DNA from: Dermanyssus gallinae
Taxonomy: Eukaryota > Arthropoda > Arachnida > Mesostigmata > Dermanyssidae
Assembly: GCA_003439945.1 (NCBI GenBank)
Contig: QVRM01002104.1
Location: 281,276-345,275, forward strand
Length of the DNA stretch: 64,000 nt
Reading direction: 5' to 3'
The notes below the pieces were generated by a model. The model saw only the letters and a list, made by a program, of their open reading frames with translations. It was not told the origin of the DNA and made no database searches. Shown in pieces: positions 23,426 to 33,271 of this stretch. A program made the translations under genes and the position numbers. The stretch's first letter is position 1. The number at the start of each line of letters is the position of its first letter.

Positions 23426-24836
23426 GCTAAAAAAATGAAGCCAGCAATAGAAAGCCAAACGGGCCACCCTGGATATTGGACAAAATCAGTACTCCTTAAT
23501 CTCAGAAAATGTTACAGCCTTAAGCACGGTTCGGTCATCATTCGCGCAACTGTGCAACAGGCCACGGGGCTATTCTCAGCAATACCTACACCGCATCAGT
23601 AAATTTGACCTCCCATATGCCGTACGCACAACCCAGGAAGGGCTGACGATGTAAGGCATTGCTACGAACGCTGTGCATTGTTCAGTACCGAGCAAGAACT
23701 ACTGCCTCGGAACCTACGACTAGAAAGTCCCCTGACTGCTGGCAGGAAGATTCGCAGAATTTGTCTCCGAGGCAAAAATAACCGCCACACAGGGTCTAGC
23801 AGACTTAATGGTAAGCTAAGGTGGCCAGGGTCAATCTCGAGAAGACACGCGGCCACCCCCGATTAGGGCATCATGCATTTAACCATGCATGTACCACAAT
23901 GCATTTTAATCTCTGTTACAAAATGTTGCCAAAAATGATATATATATATATATATATTAGCGTCACTCACCAACTTCGGTTCCATTAAGAGCGGCCTCTT
24001 TAGTAGCCTTGGCCACATTATCCGCAGGCCAGTAAATCTCTATGAAAGTTCCAAGCGTGACCAAAGCGACCATAATGCCGGCTACGACCCTAGACAAAAG
24101 TCAGGTAAGATAAGAAATATATTACAAACATTAAAAAACCACTGCCTCCATCTCATAAGATGTCTTGTGAAACACTGAACATTTTCACGATACAAGTGAA
24201 GTGCTCGCAGCAGCAGCAGCAGCAGCATTAGCAGTATTAATAACAACAACACAACATCCAATTATGAAGTATAGTATAAAGAGCAAATCTAATTCTAATA
24301 ACATTGTGTAATAGTATACGTGCGCTGTGCTTAATAACAATAATGAAATCGTTGTCAAAACCGTACATAATGGCCAACTGCAGGCTTGAAATGGTGACCT
24401 CCTCACGAGTCTCGCAACGCACCACACTGCCTTGAAACTCAATGCCTCGTAGTAGATGCTGAAGCACCTGCGAGAGAACCCATTAAGTGATCTGGTCAGA
24501 GGTTTGTCATGTCCGTGTCGTGTTTTGTGTCTGCTGTTGTTGTCACTGTTGTTGATAATAATTTCACACTATTTGTTTATGTATTTATTCAAAACGTCCA
24601 CTAAACCACGGTCTGAATTATTGGAAAAAAATATCTACTGTGGATGTATCAGAATATAGGCAAACTCAATTCGTCATTCCAACATAGAAACGAGCGCGAT
24701 AAACGCGATATAAACGTCACTTACCATATCGATGTCGTTTTCGGTGCATATCGAAGGCACGCACACTCCCAGCCGGTATCCCACATGGCTACCGGGTATT
24801 CGCAATGACAACCTCGCAATCTACAACTCGATATGA

Positions 24837-24906
<70 letters not shown>

Positions 24907-25587
24907 ACTATTACTATTATTATTATTATTAATTAATGACGACCGCCGAAAAGAAGCGACAGCAGGTTTCAAAAAAAAAACTTTAAAAACGAAGAAACAC
25001 AAACGAAAACAATCTCAACGTAGAGTAGCGACTGATCGAGCGGCAAGCATATAGTGGACAGAAAATTGGCGTAATGATCAGACGTATTTCTCTCCCTCTT
25101 CCCCACTCCCGCCTCTCTTTCCCACTCCCGCCTCTCTTCCCCACTCCCGCTTCTCTTGCCTCTGTCTCTCTCTATCACTCTCTCTCGAGACAATCTATGG
25201 AAGTGGGCCGGCTCATGTGCACGTACCATCTCGCTGTTGAGATATGCTCCTAGCTCGCGGACGGCGTGACTGTGGTTATGGAACAGTTCGATAAACTCGA
25301 AGTTTGGCGCCAGCTGCAGTGTGCAATACGACCCGACGAAGGCCACCTCGGGTTCGTCGCCGGCGACTTCGGATGAGCCCAACGGATGGGCCTTGTGCAC
25401 CTCGTCCTCTGCACTGCCACCACCTCCTGCATCGTGAGAACTTTCTTCGGCACTTGCGCTTCCGCCGTCGACGGTCTCAGGCGCCGTAGCAGCGGCAACA
25501 ACGGAAGCAGGAGCTGTTGTATCTCGCCTAGCTCTTGGGTAACGGACGCCGCCTGCGTGTGTAGATAGAGTAAACGTTGCCGCTCTT

Positions 25588-25622
<35 letters not shown>

Positions 25623-26060
25623 AAGATACTTAACAGTAAAATGCTAGCAACCGTAGCTTGAAACGCTAAAATAAGTAAGTTTCTCAATTCAATTAGGCTC
25701 CGCAATCGTAGCCAAACAAATTACGTTACAGAAGGAAGCAATGCAGCGATACGGTGATACCTCGACGCTTATTAGTGGTGAAGCTTTTTAATTGATTGGC
25801 CGCTGTGCGTACGAACAGCACAGGCATGATATACTGCTAATTGACGACCCGTGGCTGATTTCAGCGGTTCAGTGTGGCGCAATTAGAAACGAAGAAAGAA
25901 GAAATCAGATAAAAGCGACATTATTTATCTGTTTATTGATCGGGGTACTTACTGTCGGAGTGTTTCCAGGCGACGGTAGAGAGGCACTCGTCATACGAGC
26001 CGAGAAATGTTAGAGTTCCTTCAAGCAGACCCGATGCTGGTTTGCCCGTTGCGTCGGCCA
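12653..26060 (-). CDS. NRF-6-like acyltransferase 3 membrane protein (15 exons)
   Basis: Exons (high to low): 26060-25953, 25552-25227, 24820-24725, 24467-24367, 24089-23971, 23146-22964, 22437-22341, 22002-21910, 20621-20456, 20001-19922, 15506-15387, 14700-14580, 13833-13650, 13348-13206, 12895-12653. All 14 junction phases agree and the joined frame is 725 codons plus stop. The product has an N-terminal NRF domain ([43 protein letters not shown]) and then a multi-pass acyltransferase_3 domain (PF01757 type) with [45 protein letters not shown] and [15 protein letters not shown]. elegans NRF-6/NDG-4, founders of the family, affect yolk uptake and fluoxetine sensitivity; the substrate of most arthropod members is unknown. 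The N-terminus is incomplete or starts at 26121 (see exon 1). The gene faces the ATF4-like gene tail to tail. Confidence 0.92.
12972..13158. repeat. (TATATT)n hexamer satellite in nrf-6-like intron 14
   Basis: About 30 near-perfect copies of a 6-bp unit with occasional single-base slips, between exons 15 and 14. Apparent ORFs here (YLYLYL, IFIFIF) are repeat artefacts. Confidence 0.9.
13206..13348 (-). CDS. nrf-6-like exon 14
   Basis: Acceptor TGTCACATCCAG; donor CGAAAG|gtgagt. Encodes [20 protein letters not shown] and [12 protein letters not shown], the conserved 'ls...f.plgrLtY..YLiH' block. Confidence 0.95.
13650..13833 (-). CDS. nrf-6-like exon 13
   Basis: Acceptor ATACTCCAG; donor GGGGAG|gtgaga. 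Encodes two hydrophobic segments ([34 protein letters not shown]) around ATLYAGSHR, matching the late transmembrane part of the acyltransferase domain. Confidence 0.92.
14012..14040. repeat. 11-bp perfect inverted repeat
   Basis: TTGTTTAGTTA, 7-nt loop, TAACTAAACAA, in intron 12 of the nrf-6-like gene. A further partial arm (TTAGCTAAACAA) lies just upstream, so alternative hairpins are possible. Confidence 0.7.
14580..14700 (-). CDS. nrf-6-like exon 12
   Basis: Acceptor TTACCTTTCAG; donor CCCAAG|gtacgc. Encodes [20 protein letters not shown] and [12 protein letters not shown], the conserved 'Y.kPy.r..pf.iGi.lGy' block. Confidence 0.92.
15387..15506 (-). CDS. nrf-6-like exon 11
   Basis: Acceptor CTTCTGTTGCAG; donor CTCAA|gtaatt. 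Encodes [20 protein letters not shown] and [12 protein letters not shown], a membrane segment. It is separated from exon 10 by a 4.4-kb intron that contains the antisense LINE. Confidence 0.9.
15786..16523 (+). CDS. LINE ORF1, C-terminal SGNH/esterase-like part (5'-truncated)
   Basis: The open frame reads [20 protein letters not shown], then a hydrophobic block ([13 protein letters not shown]), [20 protein letters not shown] and a basic, Gly/Arg-rich tail. The D-x-x-H in FDGVHY and the block order resemble the SGNH hydrolase domain found in ORF1 of CR1-group LINEs. In another frame just upstream, KFVIWGTG resembles the preceding block of that fold, so a frameshift near 15780 probably separates it. 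The ORF ends with TGA that overlaps the ORF2 ATG. It is not functional here as ORF1 without its N-terminus. Confidence 0.6.
   Translation, partial: VDVFQARDIEGAVNEISTHIQNLIEFCKRSNVVLTVCSLPMVVDTKKGRDYRGTCRAVNRKIMQLVRAANYEYLSLEYIQDNPRAMAFDGVHYGEVGAVLAARPIGKRACDWHKVRPTIIKVVNAQVGYRATEHVRGMQTWNQQNQRGAPEMRVPNTNFCSTRYGHLNEGQTVRYRHTGWDNRYRDIREMRGQHGYREEWDNRYRGKRDNGSSFSREGEHIGAAEIKGALEVIRRLAISGIEGRR
16520..19738 (+). CDS. LINE ORF2: APE endonuclease and reverse transcriptase
   Basis: An uninterrupted 1072-codon frame from ATG 16520 (the frame stays open upstream to 16205). The endonuclease starts near [12 protein letters not shown] and includes [14 protein letters not shown] and a C-terminal GSDHNWVEV, the expected catalytic segments of APE-type LINE nucleases. 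RT blocks follow: [61 protein letters not shown] and the catalytic FADD at 18620-18631. The C-terminus has a CCHC-like motif ([18 protein letters not shown]). I chose ATG 16520 because it forms an ATGA overlap with the ORF1 stop. No internal stop or frameshift is seen, so this protein could be active even though the element is 5'-truncated. Confidence 0.92.
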   Translation: MKVGLRCKRGSRAKEKPRSNVPFERVAMLNMRGGRRRGKWEELYKLLTIRSVDIMIVTETHLREMEVPPGLKGYNWYGTNRNTDNGENRFGGVGILTRDAILCEEVVNAKMKDLVVIEIRMEGTIGAVMGVYRAPSNTEEEDDQLFERVYKVMEEYQDKGGVICLGDWNAHIEQLDGREDRAGRRLIQLAESSEAQILNLDPRVEGRYTYTQGDRKSCVDYVLTKGKIDKWVEEIKIDEEKTYNVGSDHNWVEVSGRKKKPGRVVVQKKCLDKHEWAQKVEYIKQLLVANGERQVDEMHRNIKEAYDKCCKIGRGVQKGGERGWWSDEINTAIMERKRWSKEHRKVMGRDTDKAEKYWENYKEAKNKAQMLIQDAIKNADEREFNRILGAPKGQRAKQFWDYVRQEKTRMTNNVQDRTYTIDEMDTALQALFFTTNVSSIEKTRTSTEITTTADEIESVLKTMNPKTACGLDGISVGIVQALGKEYVHYLTKQFNNIFGGGRIPEGWRKGRVSLIPKEGVDNDTLQNRRPITITPIAYRIFMQVFKNRMQSILETNEKIGEWQCGFRKGYRLDDHLFLLSQVVETSRLRGQGCVAGFLDLKKAYDMVDRTKLYKIMLEEGLERSWVELLEEIYRNNTVRIIIAAEKSREFIVAKGVRQGCPLSSVIFLMYIERIARRINKTGLGWQIGEKGVYIKTPVLLFADDMVVLGRGTSEVQQMLNACGEAAEELDMVFNEKKSAILVFNGIREVRKLVVQGKELEYKSEYKYLGVTMTTGGNYLEKEEILRRKKAERGRNAVRCKGLWGFNKYIVTRNIWKAMYVPGLTFANASLVHSAGLGKKLETIQREVIRFALGCRFNCAREFLEGEGGMSKFIQREVQSKLRFSVRIKSVTNKRWVKQMQLVKTALKMKTKWDRRVEFAAREIGYNSQQWARAGISEKMVKSRVNKSYTGKWKLAMGSRSSLASIYGKEKTERGGVEWVYDNSKASGLLADARAGMLDTRIQRAKYMEGQSTECRACGLGNESIEHIVKECTALGGSRDIELSDALALGPNVRKDLVDITKKRLSQWKANTQ
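19922..20001 (-). CDS. nrf-6-like exon 10, GC donor
   Basis: Acceptor TTTCTATTACAG. Encodes [20 protein letters not shown] and LIIPLY. The only donor that keeps phase with the next exon is CCG|gcaagt, a GC-AG intron with otherwise ideal consensus. CAA|gtta, the nearest GT, would lead to a stop in the next exon. Confidence 0.88.
20153..20205. repeat. (TA)n microsatellite
   Basis: About 26 units in intron 9 of the nrf-6-like gene. Confidence 0.98.
20456..20621 (-). CDS. nrf-6-like exon 9
   Basis: Acceptor TTGCTCTTGCAG; donor GACATG|gtatgg. Encodes [20 protein letters not shown], then [16 protein letters not shown], the conserved 'C...WW.NLLy.NNf' block of the family. Confidence 0.95.
20741..20894 (-). 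mobile_element. Solo 3' end of an R1/I-type LINE
   Basis: Homologous to the sequence that follows the LINE coding fragment at 44795 (copy 44605-44752): shared GACTAA(C/T)TGGAAAA..GC, GGTAGTGTGGG(A/G)CTC, AAA(C)CAGTCATGTCC and CTGGGAACTGC. The coding part is absent. It lies in an intron of the nrf-6-like gene, on the same strand as that gene. Confidence 0.6.
21910..22002 (-). CDS. nrf-6-like exon 8
   Basis: Acceptor CTTTTTGCAG; donor TGGAG|gttagt. Encodes [19 protein letters not shown] and [12 protein letters not shown], completing SGLL and leading to the R(Y/W)xRxxP block. Found by phase (2 in, 2 out) and by the motif missing between its neighbours. Confidence 0.88.
22341..22437 (-). CDS. 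nrf-6-like exon 7
   Basis: Acceptor GTTACTTGCAG; donor CTAAG|gtcagt. Encodes [18 protein letters not shown] and SVDSFFLLS, the conserved 'VDsFF.lSG' block. Phase 1 in, 2 out. Confidence 0.9.
22528..22620. repeat. Interrupted (TA)n microsatellite
   Basis: Two TA runs joined by AATGAA, in intron 6 of the nrf-6-like gene. Confidence 0.97.
22964..23146 (-). CDS. nrf-6-like exon 6 (acyltransferase His motif)
   Basis: Acceptor GTCCTTGCAG; donor TTCA|gtaagt. Encodes [16 protein letters not shown] and [20 protein letters not shown]. The His of FGHTY is the conserved, presumed catalytic residue of acyltransferase 3 proteins. Confidence 0.95.
23322..23425. repeat. (TA)n with TATAATA interruptions
   Basis: About 100 bp in intron 5 of the nrf-6-like gene. 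Confidence 0.97.
23971..24089 (-). CDS. nrf-6-like exon 5 (first membrane segment)
   Basis: Acceptor TTTTGTCTAG; donor GTTG|gtgagt. Completes a hydrophobic segment ([20 protein letters not shown]) followed by a polar loop ending NGTEV. NGT is a possible N-glycosylation site. Confidence 0.9.
24367..24467 (-). CDS. nrf-6-like exon 4
   Basis: Acceptor TCTCTCGCAG; donor ATTAT|gtacgg (phase 2). Encodes [14 protein letters not shown] and then [16 protein letters not shown], leading into the first membrane segment, which the next exon completes. Confidence 0.85.
24725..24820 (-). CDS. nrf-6-like exon 3 (NRF cysteine motif)
   Basis: Encodes 32 residues including [19 protein letters not shown], the CVPS.C motif typical of NRF domains. 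Acceptor TTGTAG follows a long (AAT)n tract in the intron, so the pyrimidine stretch is weak; donor ATG|gtaagt is strong. Phase 0 at both ends. Confidence 0.9.
24837..24931. repeat. (ATT)n microsatellite
   Basis: About 30 units, immediately upstream (in gene sense) of the exon 3 acceptor of the nrf-6-like gene. It occupies the place of a normal pyrimidine tract; in gene sense it reads (AAT)n. Confidence 0.98.
25227..25552 (-). CDS. nrf-6-like exon 2 (linker and Cys motif)
   Basis: Acceptor CACACGCAG; donor GAGATG|gtacgt; phase 1 to 0. The first 70 residues are a low-complexity Ala/Ser/Gly/Glu-rich linker (for example [11 protein letters not shown]). They are followed by the conserved [16 protein letters not shown] and [11 protein letters not shown]. 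The linker is longer than is usual between the two NRF Cys motifs. Confidence 0.85.
25953..26060 (-). CDS. nrf-6-like exon 1 seen (start of NRF domain)
   Basis: Encodes [20 protein letters not shown] and then [15 protein letters not shown], the hallmark start of the NRF domain. It ends at the strong donor GACA|gtaagt (phase 1). An acceptor-like GTTGCAG precedes 26060. Family members normally have an earlier exon with a Cys and a Trp-Ala motif, which I could not find. Alternatively translation starts at the in-frame ATG 26121 or 26103, which gives a credible signal peptide ([16 protein letters not shown], cleavage before DATG) and a 746-aa protein. Confidence 0.85.
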
Positions 26061-26539
26061 CTGCAACGTATGACACGTACAAGCATAATAAATATACAGA
26101 CATTTCTATTAGGCTGACCAATTTTGGCTTGCTAAGTGCTCATAATAACAGAACCGGATTTTAATGGTAATGCACCACCGCACTTTTCGAGACATATGGG
26201 TTTCCCACGTTGCGTGCCTAATATTTTTTTTTACAAAACTGATCAACGCTTCGTGTATACAGTTCTCCTTAGTGTAAATTCTCCCGAAAAGTGAGCGGAC
26301 AATTGTTTTCTTTCACGATACGCAGTATCGTGAACTTCAGTCGCATATCTACACTGAAAAAGAAGAAAGCAGATCTACACTCAAAGAAACCAGAACGCGT
26401 CGTCATTCAAGATTTGTTTAATTTCGGATTTCGCTCAGCTCCCTACACTCATCGCCCATCTTACCTCGATATAGTATTGCATTTGTGAACAAAACAAAAC
26501 ATTTTATTCAGTTCGTTTACCTGAAACCATTATTGGCAG

Positions 26540-26740
26540 TATGCGTACGGACATGAACACATATAGTTTACAATTTGTTGAGAATGCTTTCTGATGTTCC
26601 GACAGGGCACATTGTCCCATCTGTACAATCTGTATAGTTTCGTCAAACCAAGACCACCATAGAAGTGTATGCCATTTCAACCTTGCACACTTTGTGCAAA
26701 CCACCTCCCGCAGACTCGGAGAAGAATGGCAAGCTTCGGT
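26540..26740 (-). mobile_element. Ty3/gypsy-like integrase fragment
   Basis: The minus-strand frame reads KCARLKWHTLLWWSWFDETI and QIVQMGQCALSEHQKAF. This resembles the H2C2/'YWWPG.d.di...v..C..CQ.hQ' segment of retrotransposon integrases, with substitutions at several of the key positions. It is a short, isolated, decayed piece. Confidence 0.4.
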
Positions 26741-27413
26741 TTGATTTGAAGTGCACTCCTCTTCGCCGTGTTTACATAGCCATATCGCAATTAGGCTGTA
26801 AAATCCACTGGCTTTACTAGCAGTTTGTTGCGAAATCAATGTACCGCATTTCTAGCATACAAATGTATAGTCACTTTAAAAAAACTCTTCACTTCCTCCC
26901 AGCCGCCGTACTGTATTGCAGGAGTTTTGTAGATTACGGGTGATACTGCTCGTATCCTTTGTTCATATTTCACTCGAAACTCAAAAAAAAGAAAAATGTC
27001 AGCGTAGCCTGGAAATTATACCGGCAGGCGTGCTCTTTAAGAACTGGTTCCGTGCTGCCAGGCTGTAGGTTTACCAATTTAAAGTAAAGAAGCAGCAGAC
27101 ATTTTAGAAGCGTGACCTTGGCCTTGTCTAAAGCCTTGACCTCCACTAGAGTGAGGATGAGTTTGTTCCAGACATTCTGTTATGCACTGGCAGCTATATT
27201 AATGCCACGTTAAGAGTAGAAAGCGAAATGGCCGGGTGTGGACGGCATCAAGATAGCACTTTAAAAAATCCTCTGTGTTATGTATGAATAAATGAAATGA
27301 AATATGAGACCGGAATGGAATGCCACTAGAAAATATTGCCCCGGTATGTGAATATTGGGCACTTCGCACGCGCTTATTGGTAAAGTATGTAAATAAAAGA
27401 AAGTTCATTCGGA

Positions 27414-27662
27414 TTGTATCGACACATATCAATAAACCGGCAAATAACACTTAAACTCGATAGTAGTAACGTACAACAAGTATTTAGATATAAATGCTTA
27501 GATGCAGAGCTTGACCCCTTACTGACATGCCGAAATCACACCTTACATACCATAATGATGAAATTTAAACAGATTGTGTCTCACTTGGGAAAACTACACA
27601 ATCTGGGCGTATCGTCTGATGTGATGATGATGATTGATAAATCCTTATTATTAATTATATAA
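27414..27662 (+). mobile_element. LINE fragment, post-RT region
   Basis: An 82-codon frame with VFRYKCLDAELDPLLTCRNH followed by TIMMKFKQIVSHLGKLHNLG resembles the segment after the RT palm of Jockey/CR1-like LINEs ('f.YLGv.lD..l.w..H....k...'). It ends in short tandem GATGAT repeats. The match is short. Confidence 0.35.
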
Positions 27663-29555
27663 TCTTTACATAGACTAATTAAGTATCCCTGCATGTAAAA
27701 ACTTTCGTGGCATGTTCTCCCGATGTATCGGCATATAGGCATGTTGGATACATATAAATATATGCATATATACGCACACGGATGCTCTGTATGAAGCGTG
27801 GACTATTGGGTGAAGATTAACCCAAATAGCGAGTGGACTCTACTGTCTGTTCGTGCACGTAGTGCATGTAAATACATGCATTCTCAGTTGCTCACATGAG
27901 CAACGGATGGCTGACTGGCCGGAGCGGTCTAGAATAGTTTGAAAAAATGAATATGCGAAAATGAACAATTTTTGCATATTTCTTTCAAACTAGATTAAAT
28001 TGGATCCCTTCTAGATGCTTGTACATGTGGCGGCCGATGACCATGCTCATTATAATTATAGTGGACTCATTCGTGGTCTGTCTATCAACGCACGTCACGC
28101 TGTGACACTTCGTCACCGCAAAGTGTCGACAAGAATCAATCATGTTATCAATCAATACGACATAGGCGGCACAAACCTCTTGGCGATGATCGCCCGGTTG
28201 TGCAGCATTGCCGATAAAAGAGCGAACAGCTACATCAACAAAATCACCGTGATTTCAACACCGCATGCGCATCATCGAAAGTTTCCCTCAATAACGACAA
28301 CAACGTGACGAAAAAAAAAAACAATAACACCAGCAACACAACGACAACAACATCAACAACGCCGCAACAAACGACAACAATAGCAGCAACAACAACAACA
28401 ACAACAACAACAACGTCATGATAAACCTTACCGCTGGGAGTCAGCAGCCATGCCGCCACAAATGACGGTTATGAAAACCCTCGCTGTCTCAACATGTTTG
28501 GACCCTTTGAGGCGATCCATCTAGAATCTGCAGATTCGATAAAAATTACTGTTAAAAATACAAAAACAGATTTCTGTACACTATGGTCTCAACTAAGCCC
28601 TTTTGGAAGATAAATCTTAACCTCTGCAGCAAATAATAATAATAATAATAATAATAATATTTGACGGCAGTCTCAGAACAACTGAAACTGTTATTCGGGC
28701 CTTGCCACGATATAACTAACTACTAAGTGAACGCAGGGGCGAGTCACGGCCATCTTACAGGAATAATAAATACCTGAGTGTGTTCCTAGCACACTGTATA
28801 GAGGCAATGTTCTTTGTGTCGGCACAACGACATGACAAATCTTGTTCTAGAGTCTATTGCTGCCGCGCCAAGGCAAACCGAAAAAGGTATACGTCATTGT
28901 ACTATAAGTAATAAAAACCGGCTGGACAGAGTAGTAACATTGCAGCCCCTGCCGTAGTGCCCATTGAACGCACATTTATAATTGCATATAATATTACTTA
29001 ATATGTCTCCGGGCTGACACCACAATTTTGGATCCGTTCATTGGAGTGCATGCATCACTCAATTTATATCAGAATTCGGTTCACGTCACAAAAATAGGTC
29101 ACATCAATATAATGGAGTACTTACATAAAACAAGCAAAGTGGCACTAATACCATGACCACGGCTGTCTAAACGAGGCGTGCTATGATGTCGATGAAAATT
29201 GCGTTTGCAAGTTTTGTGAAACAGTATGTACAGTCAATATCACGCCGCAATGTGTAGATAGGAAATTCCAACAAATATGCGTAGAGAACTTCAGCGGTAT
29301 AAAATGTAAATAAAATAAACGCACCTTCCAACCATACTATGAGATTAATTCAATCGTATATTAATATTATAATTATTATTAGGAGTCGAGATCAAGCGCG
29401 TTCCACCGACAGGAGGGTCGTTGAAGCTACAGAGAGGCAACATTAATGATTTAGGGTAGTCAACTCAAGAAATAATAATATTAACATAAACAATATTGTA
29501 AATATAATAAATCAACAGCAAAATGACTTTATATAATAGGCATTTTTGTGTGTAC

Positions 29556-29593
<38 letters not shown>

Positions 29594-29869
29594 GATCAAG
29601 ATGCGCGAGATATTGGCGAGACGTGATCACGTGTTTCCCCAAGCAGGTATTACCCCGATTCAGCCTCGACATCAGTCACTGAAACACAAGAATAGCGTTG
29701 GGCGGTAAGCTACCCTCCATTGTGACATGCTGTCGACATTGTTACTGTTCACGGTTATGGTTTAGCCTTCTAATTAGTGGCCGAAGAATGCATGTCTGGA
29801 AGAAGACAACCCATACAGTATTCGAATCGACAGGCACGTGTCTGCACCCATATTGCGATATTCTGATCC

Positions 29870-29910
<41 letters not shown>

Positions 29911-30436
29911 GTAAACGTGTACCATTACTGCGCGCACAATGACAGAATGCCCTATCGATGTAATCATTTTGTGTTTGTTGGCGTGATTCGATCGGTTATA
30001 TCCGTGGCAGTAGCGTGACACGGCGTGTCCTCTACAGGCGAGCAGAGTCATGCGATATTTGTTCTCGTAGCACCATTGGCGGCGTTTCCCACCCCCACTT
30101 TACTGGCTGGGCCAAACAACGATATAAGTATAGCTTTACGCTGGCGCTAGAAGTAAGCATTTTCATTCGGTGTGCAACTTCAGACCGAGCGCTAACGACC
30201 GTGGAGTCCTCATAACGACGACGAGGACGATGCTGTCTCCACGCCGAGCTCTGGAGGAGAACGGCCGTTGAAGTTTCATCTTCTACATGCGTTAGGTCCT
30301 TCTAGATATGAGTTAAGAAGACGTCCTTCTGCTACTATAGGGTCGAAAAATCCACAGAGGGATGATGAAATGTCTATCATCTACGTATCGCATGAGCTGA
30401 TCCTGTCGGCCGGCCGGAAGTATAATTTATAGTGTA

Positions 30437-30545
<109 letters not shown>

Positions 30546-33023
30546 AGATCTGATGGGAGTCGCTACTGGGATGACGGGGCTGGCTTGCGGGCCGGGCCGT
30601 CTTTTGAACAAAACACCCCATAGCTCATGGCTGCCTAGCCGATCACCAGCAATAGGAAAAGACACGTGTCCGAATGATTTGATAGCAATTTGTCATGCGT
30701 GAGCGCGCCAGCGGGCAAAATGTCGAGGATTGAGAAACAAGATTGCCGTCAGGTGGCTGCGAGCTGAAGAACTTCTTCTGCCTAACTTCAGTTCTTCAGA
30801 AATTGCAAACGAAAACTAACAACGACAGAAGAAGCACCGCGCATGGATGGCATAATTGCCCAATAGCAGCGGCTACAACAAATCGATTTGCTTTGATAGA
30901 GAGATACATTGTATCTATTTCACACGCGAGAAGGTGAGAGAAAGAGAGAAACCAGGTGTGCTGTAACGCCATAGCCAGTGAGCAAAGAAGAAACGGTTTT
31001 TCTTTCATTCTCTACAGCAATGAATGAAAACGCTTTAAAGACGGTGATGGCAGCGCACGAGGCTAGTTGGGGTCGACACTAGAAGAGAATGGTGTATTAT
31101 TAGGCATAGTGTACTATGGATCTGTTTTGGCAGGAAGTATTCACGAAGTGAAGAAGCGGCTACTGAAGAGGCATTATGAAAATTTTTACAAGACAAAGTA
31201 ATTATATATTGTTCGTGTACGCACGGTAATGGAGATCAGGTCGATGCAGCAAAAAGAGGAAAATCACAAACACTAGGCCGACGATATAGGGGTAGGGTCT
31301 TCTGCTAAGAACAAGGCGTTTCCCTATCAAAATCGATTAAACGGGTCTGTCCAATAAGGCATCAGCCAATATTGCCTACAATTTTGTTTTATGACAATGA
31401 AATGAGTTCGTTGCCAGCATGTAGTCTCTCGTGGAACGCCTAACGTTTTTTAAGCAGTTCAGTCACAATCAAGGTCGAGGTCGCATTCCCCATACCACGC
31501 TGTTGTGCAATCGTCTCAGGCAATCCGTATTAGAACGGTAGTAGGCTTACATCCAAAGGCACACATCTGAGCTAAGAGCTTGAAAGAGATAGAAAATAAG
31601 TAGAACTGACCGGGCTCACTTGCGTTAAACATATATATGTTTATCGCTTAGCTTCATTCTACACGTGAAGCAGGCGAAGGCTCAGGCAATGTCCATTTGT
31701 GCACATATAGATGAGTTTTATTTATCATACCTTGTGGAATATCTTTTGAATCAGATGCGCTCGCTGTGTAGTATGTCATACAGCGTGCTGCTGGCATTTG
31801 GTTTAAGATAGTGATAACTTTGTAATAATACTCTTAATCCTGAAATAAGTAATCATGATGTGTACAAAGGAAATCATATAGGTACTGTTGTCACTACCGT
31901 ACTCCTGAACATATTACTGTTATTATTGCTGCAGCGGCGTTTGAGGCAAGGATGCACTCAAATTGACAAAAGAGCTTGGGATGATGCTCCTTGAGACCAC
32001 AGCAGAGCCAAGATCGACTGTGTTCCTGCGATAGAGGGTGTCATCGGAACTAAAGAGAGGCAACGCCAAGCTCATGCTGAGTGGTCTCCAGCACTCAAGC
32101 AATAAGATATAAGATAAGCAATATTGTAGATGTTATAAAATTAATATTGATACATGTTAATATTACCCTTGTTCAACAAATTATTATTATTATTATTATT
32201 ATTATTTGTGCACGCGGAAATGTCACAGAACGTGCAATAAGCAACACTTTTGCTTGGAGTTTCTCGCATATAGGTTTTGGTGAAAGTGTGGTTCTAGCCC
32301 TATCTACCGGGGCTTTGCGTCGCCAGCTTAGGCAGAGGCGGTGCGATTGGCTACATAAAAATTTAAACATATGTGCTAGTGTGAGCTCGCTAGTGGCAGC
32401 AAAACAGCAGGTATTAGCAGTCTATAGAGCGTTGCGACGAATACAGCTGAGAAATGACGGCGTGTCATTATTGGCTGTGGTGAGAGCCTGCAGCGCAATG
32501 TCTGTCTATCGATCTAACTAACAATCTTATAGGGCCAACCAAAGTGGCCGTGTTGTTCGGCACCGATGATGACAATGCCGCTACAGGCGGTGGCGTTGGT
32601 TCTGCTGCTGCTGCTGCTACTACTGTTTTTATGGGTGTCGCTTTTGTTCAGCAAGCCATGGGCACAGCGGAGGGTTCTCAACAAATAAACAAAAAACAAG
32701 GCTTCTTGCCCTCCTTGTGCAAACAATAGCGCACCACCACAGTCACAACTGGTCGTGTGAGCGTTAAGCTAGCTTGCCAGCTAACTAACCGCGAACGAAG
32801 CCGGGCTAACGTGTCCGAAAGTGGGCCAAGTTTCAATGCTTGATCGAACGGGGTTTAGCCTAAAAATCCCAAATGGCAGATTCGATTCTATTCGAATACT
32901 ATGAAAGCATGCCGGTCTAATGTGTTCAGGCGTAACTCACAGTGCCAATTGGTTGTTGTTGTCGTCATGCATCATTTTGTATTCGTTTAGCGTTAAATTG
33001 AACGTTCTGTGAAATATTTGCTG

Positions 33024-33035
33024 CTATATATATAT

Positions 33036-33080
<45 letters not shown>
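33024..33080. repeat. (TA)n microsatellite
   Basis: About 28 units with one G interruption. Confidence 0.97.
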
Positions 33081-33081
<1 letters not shown>

Positions 33082-33271
33082 TCGGTTTCAACCGGGGTGC
33101 AGCATTCCTTCGTTCTATATCGAGTGACAGCCTCTAATATAAAAAATTATAATAATGTTCAGTCTCCCGTCGATGGATTACGACTCCTGCCTACACGCGG
33201 AGTCATCTTATATGTTAGAGGGCTAAAATATGTTTTTAAACCATTTTTCTCAAAACCATTTTTACTCAAAC

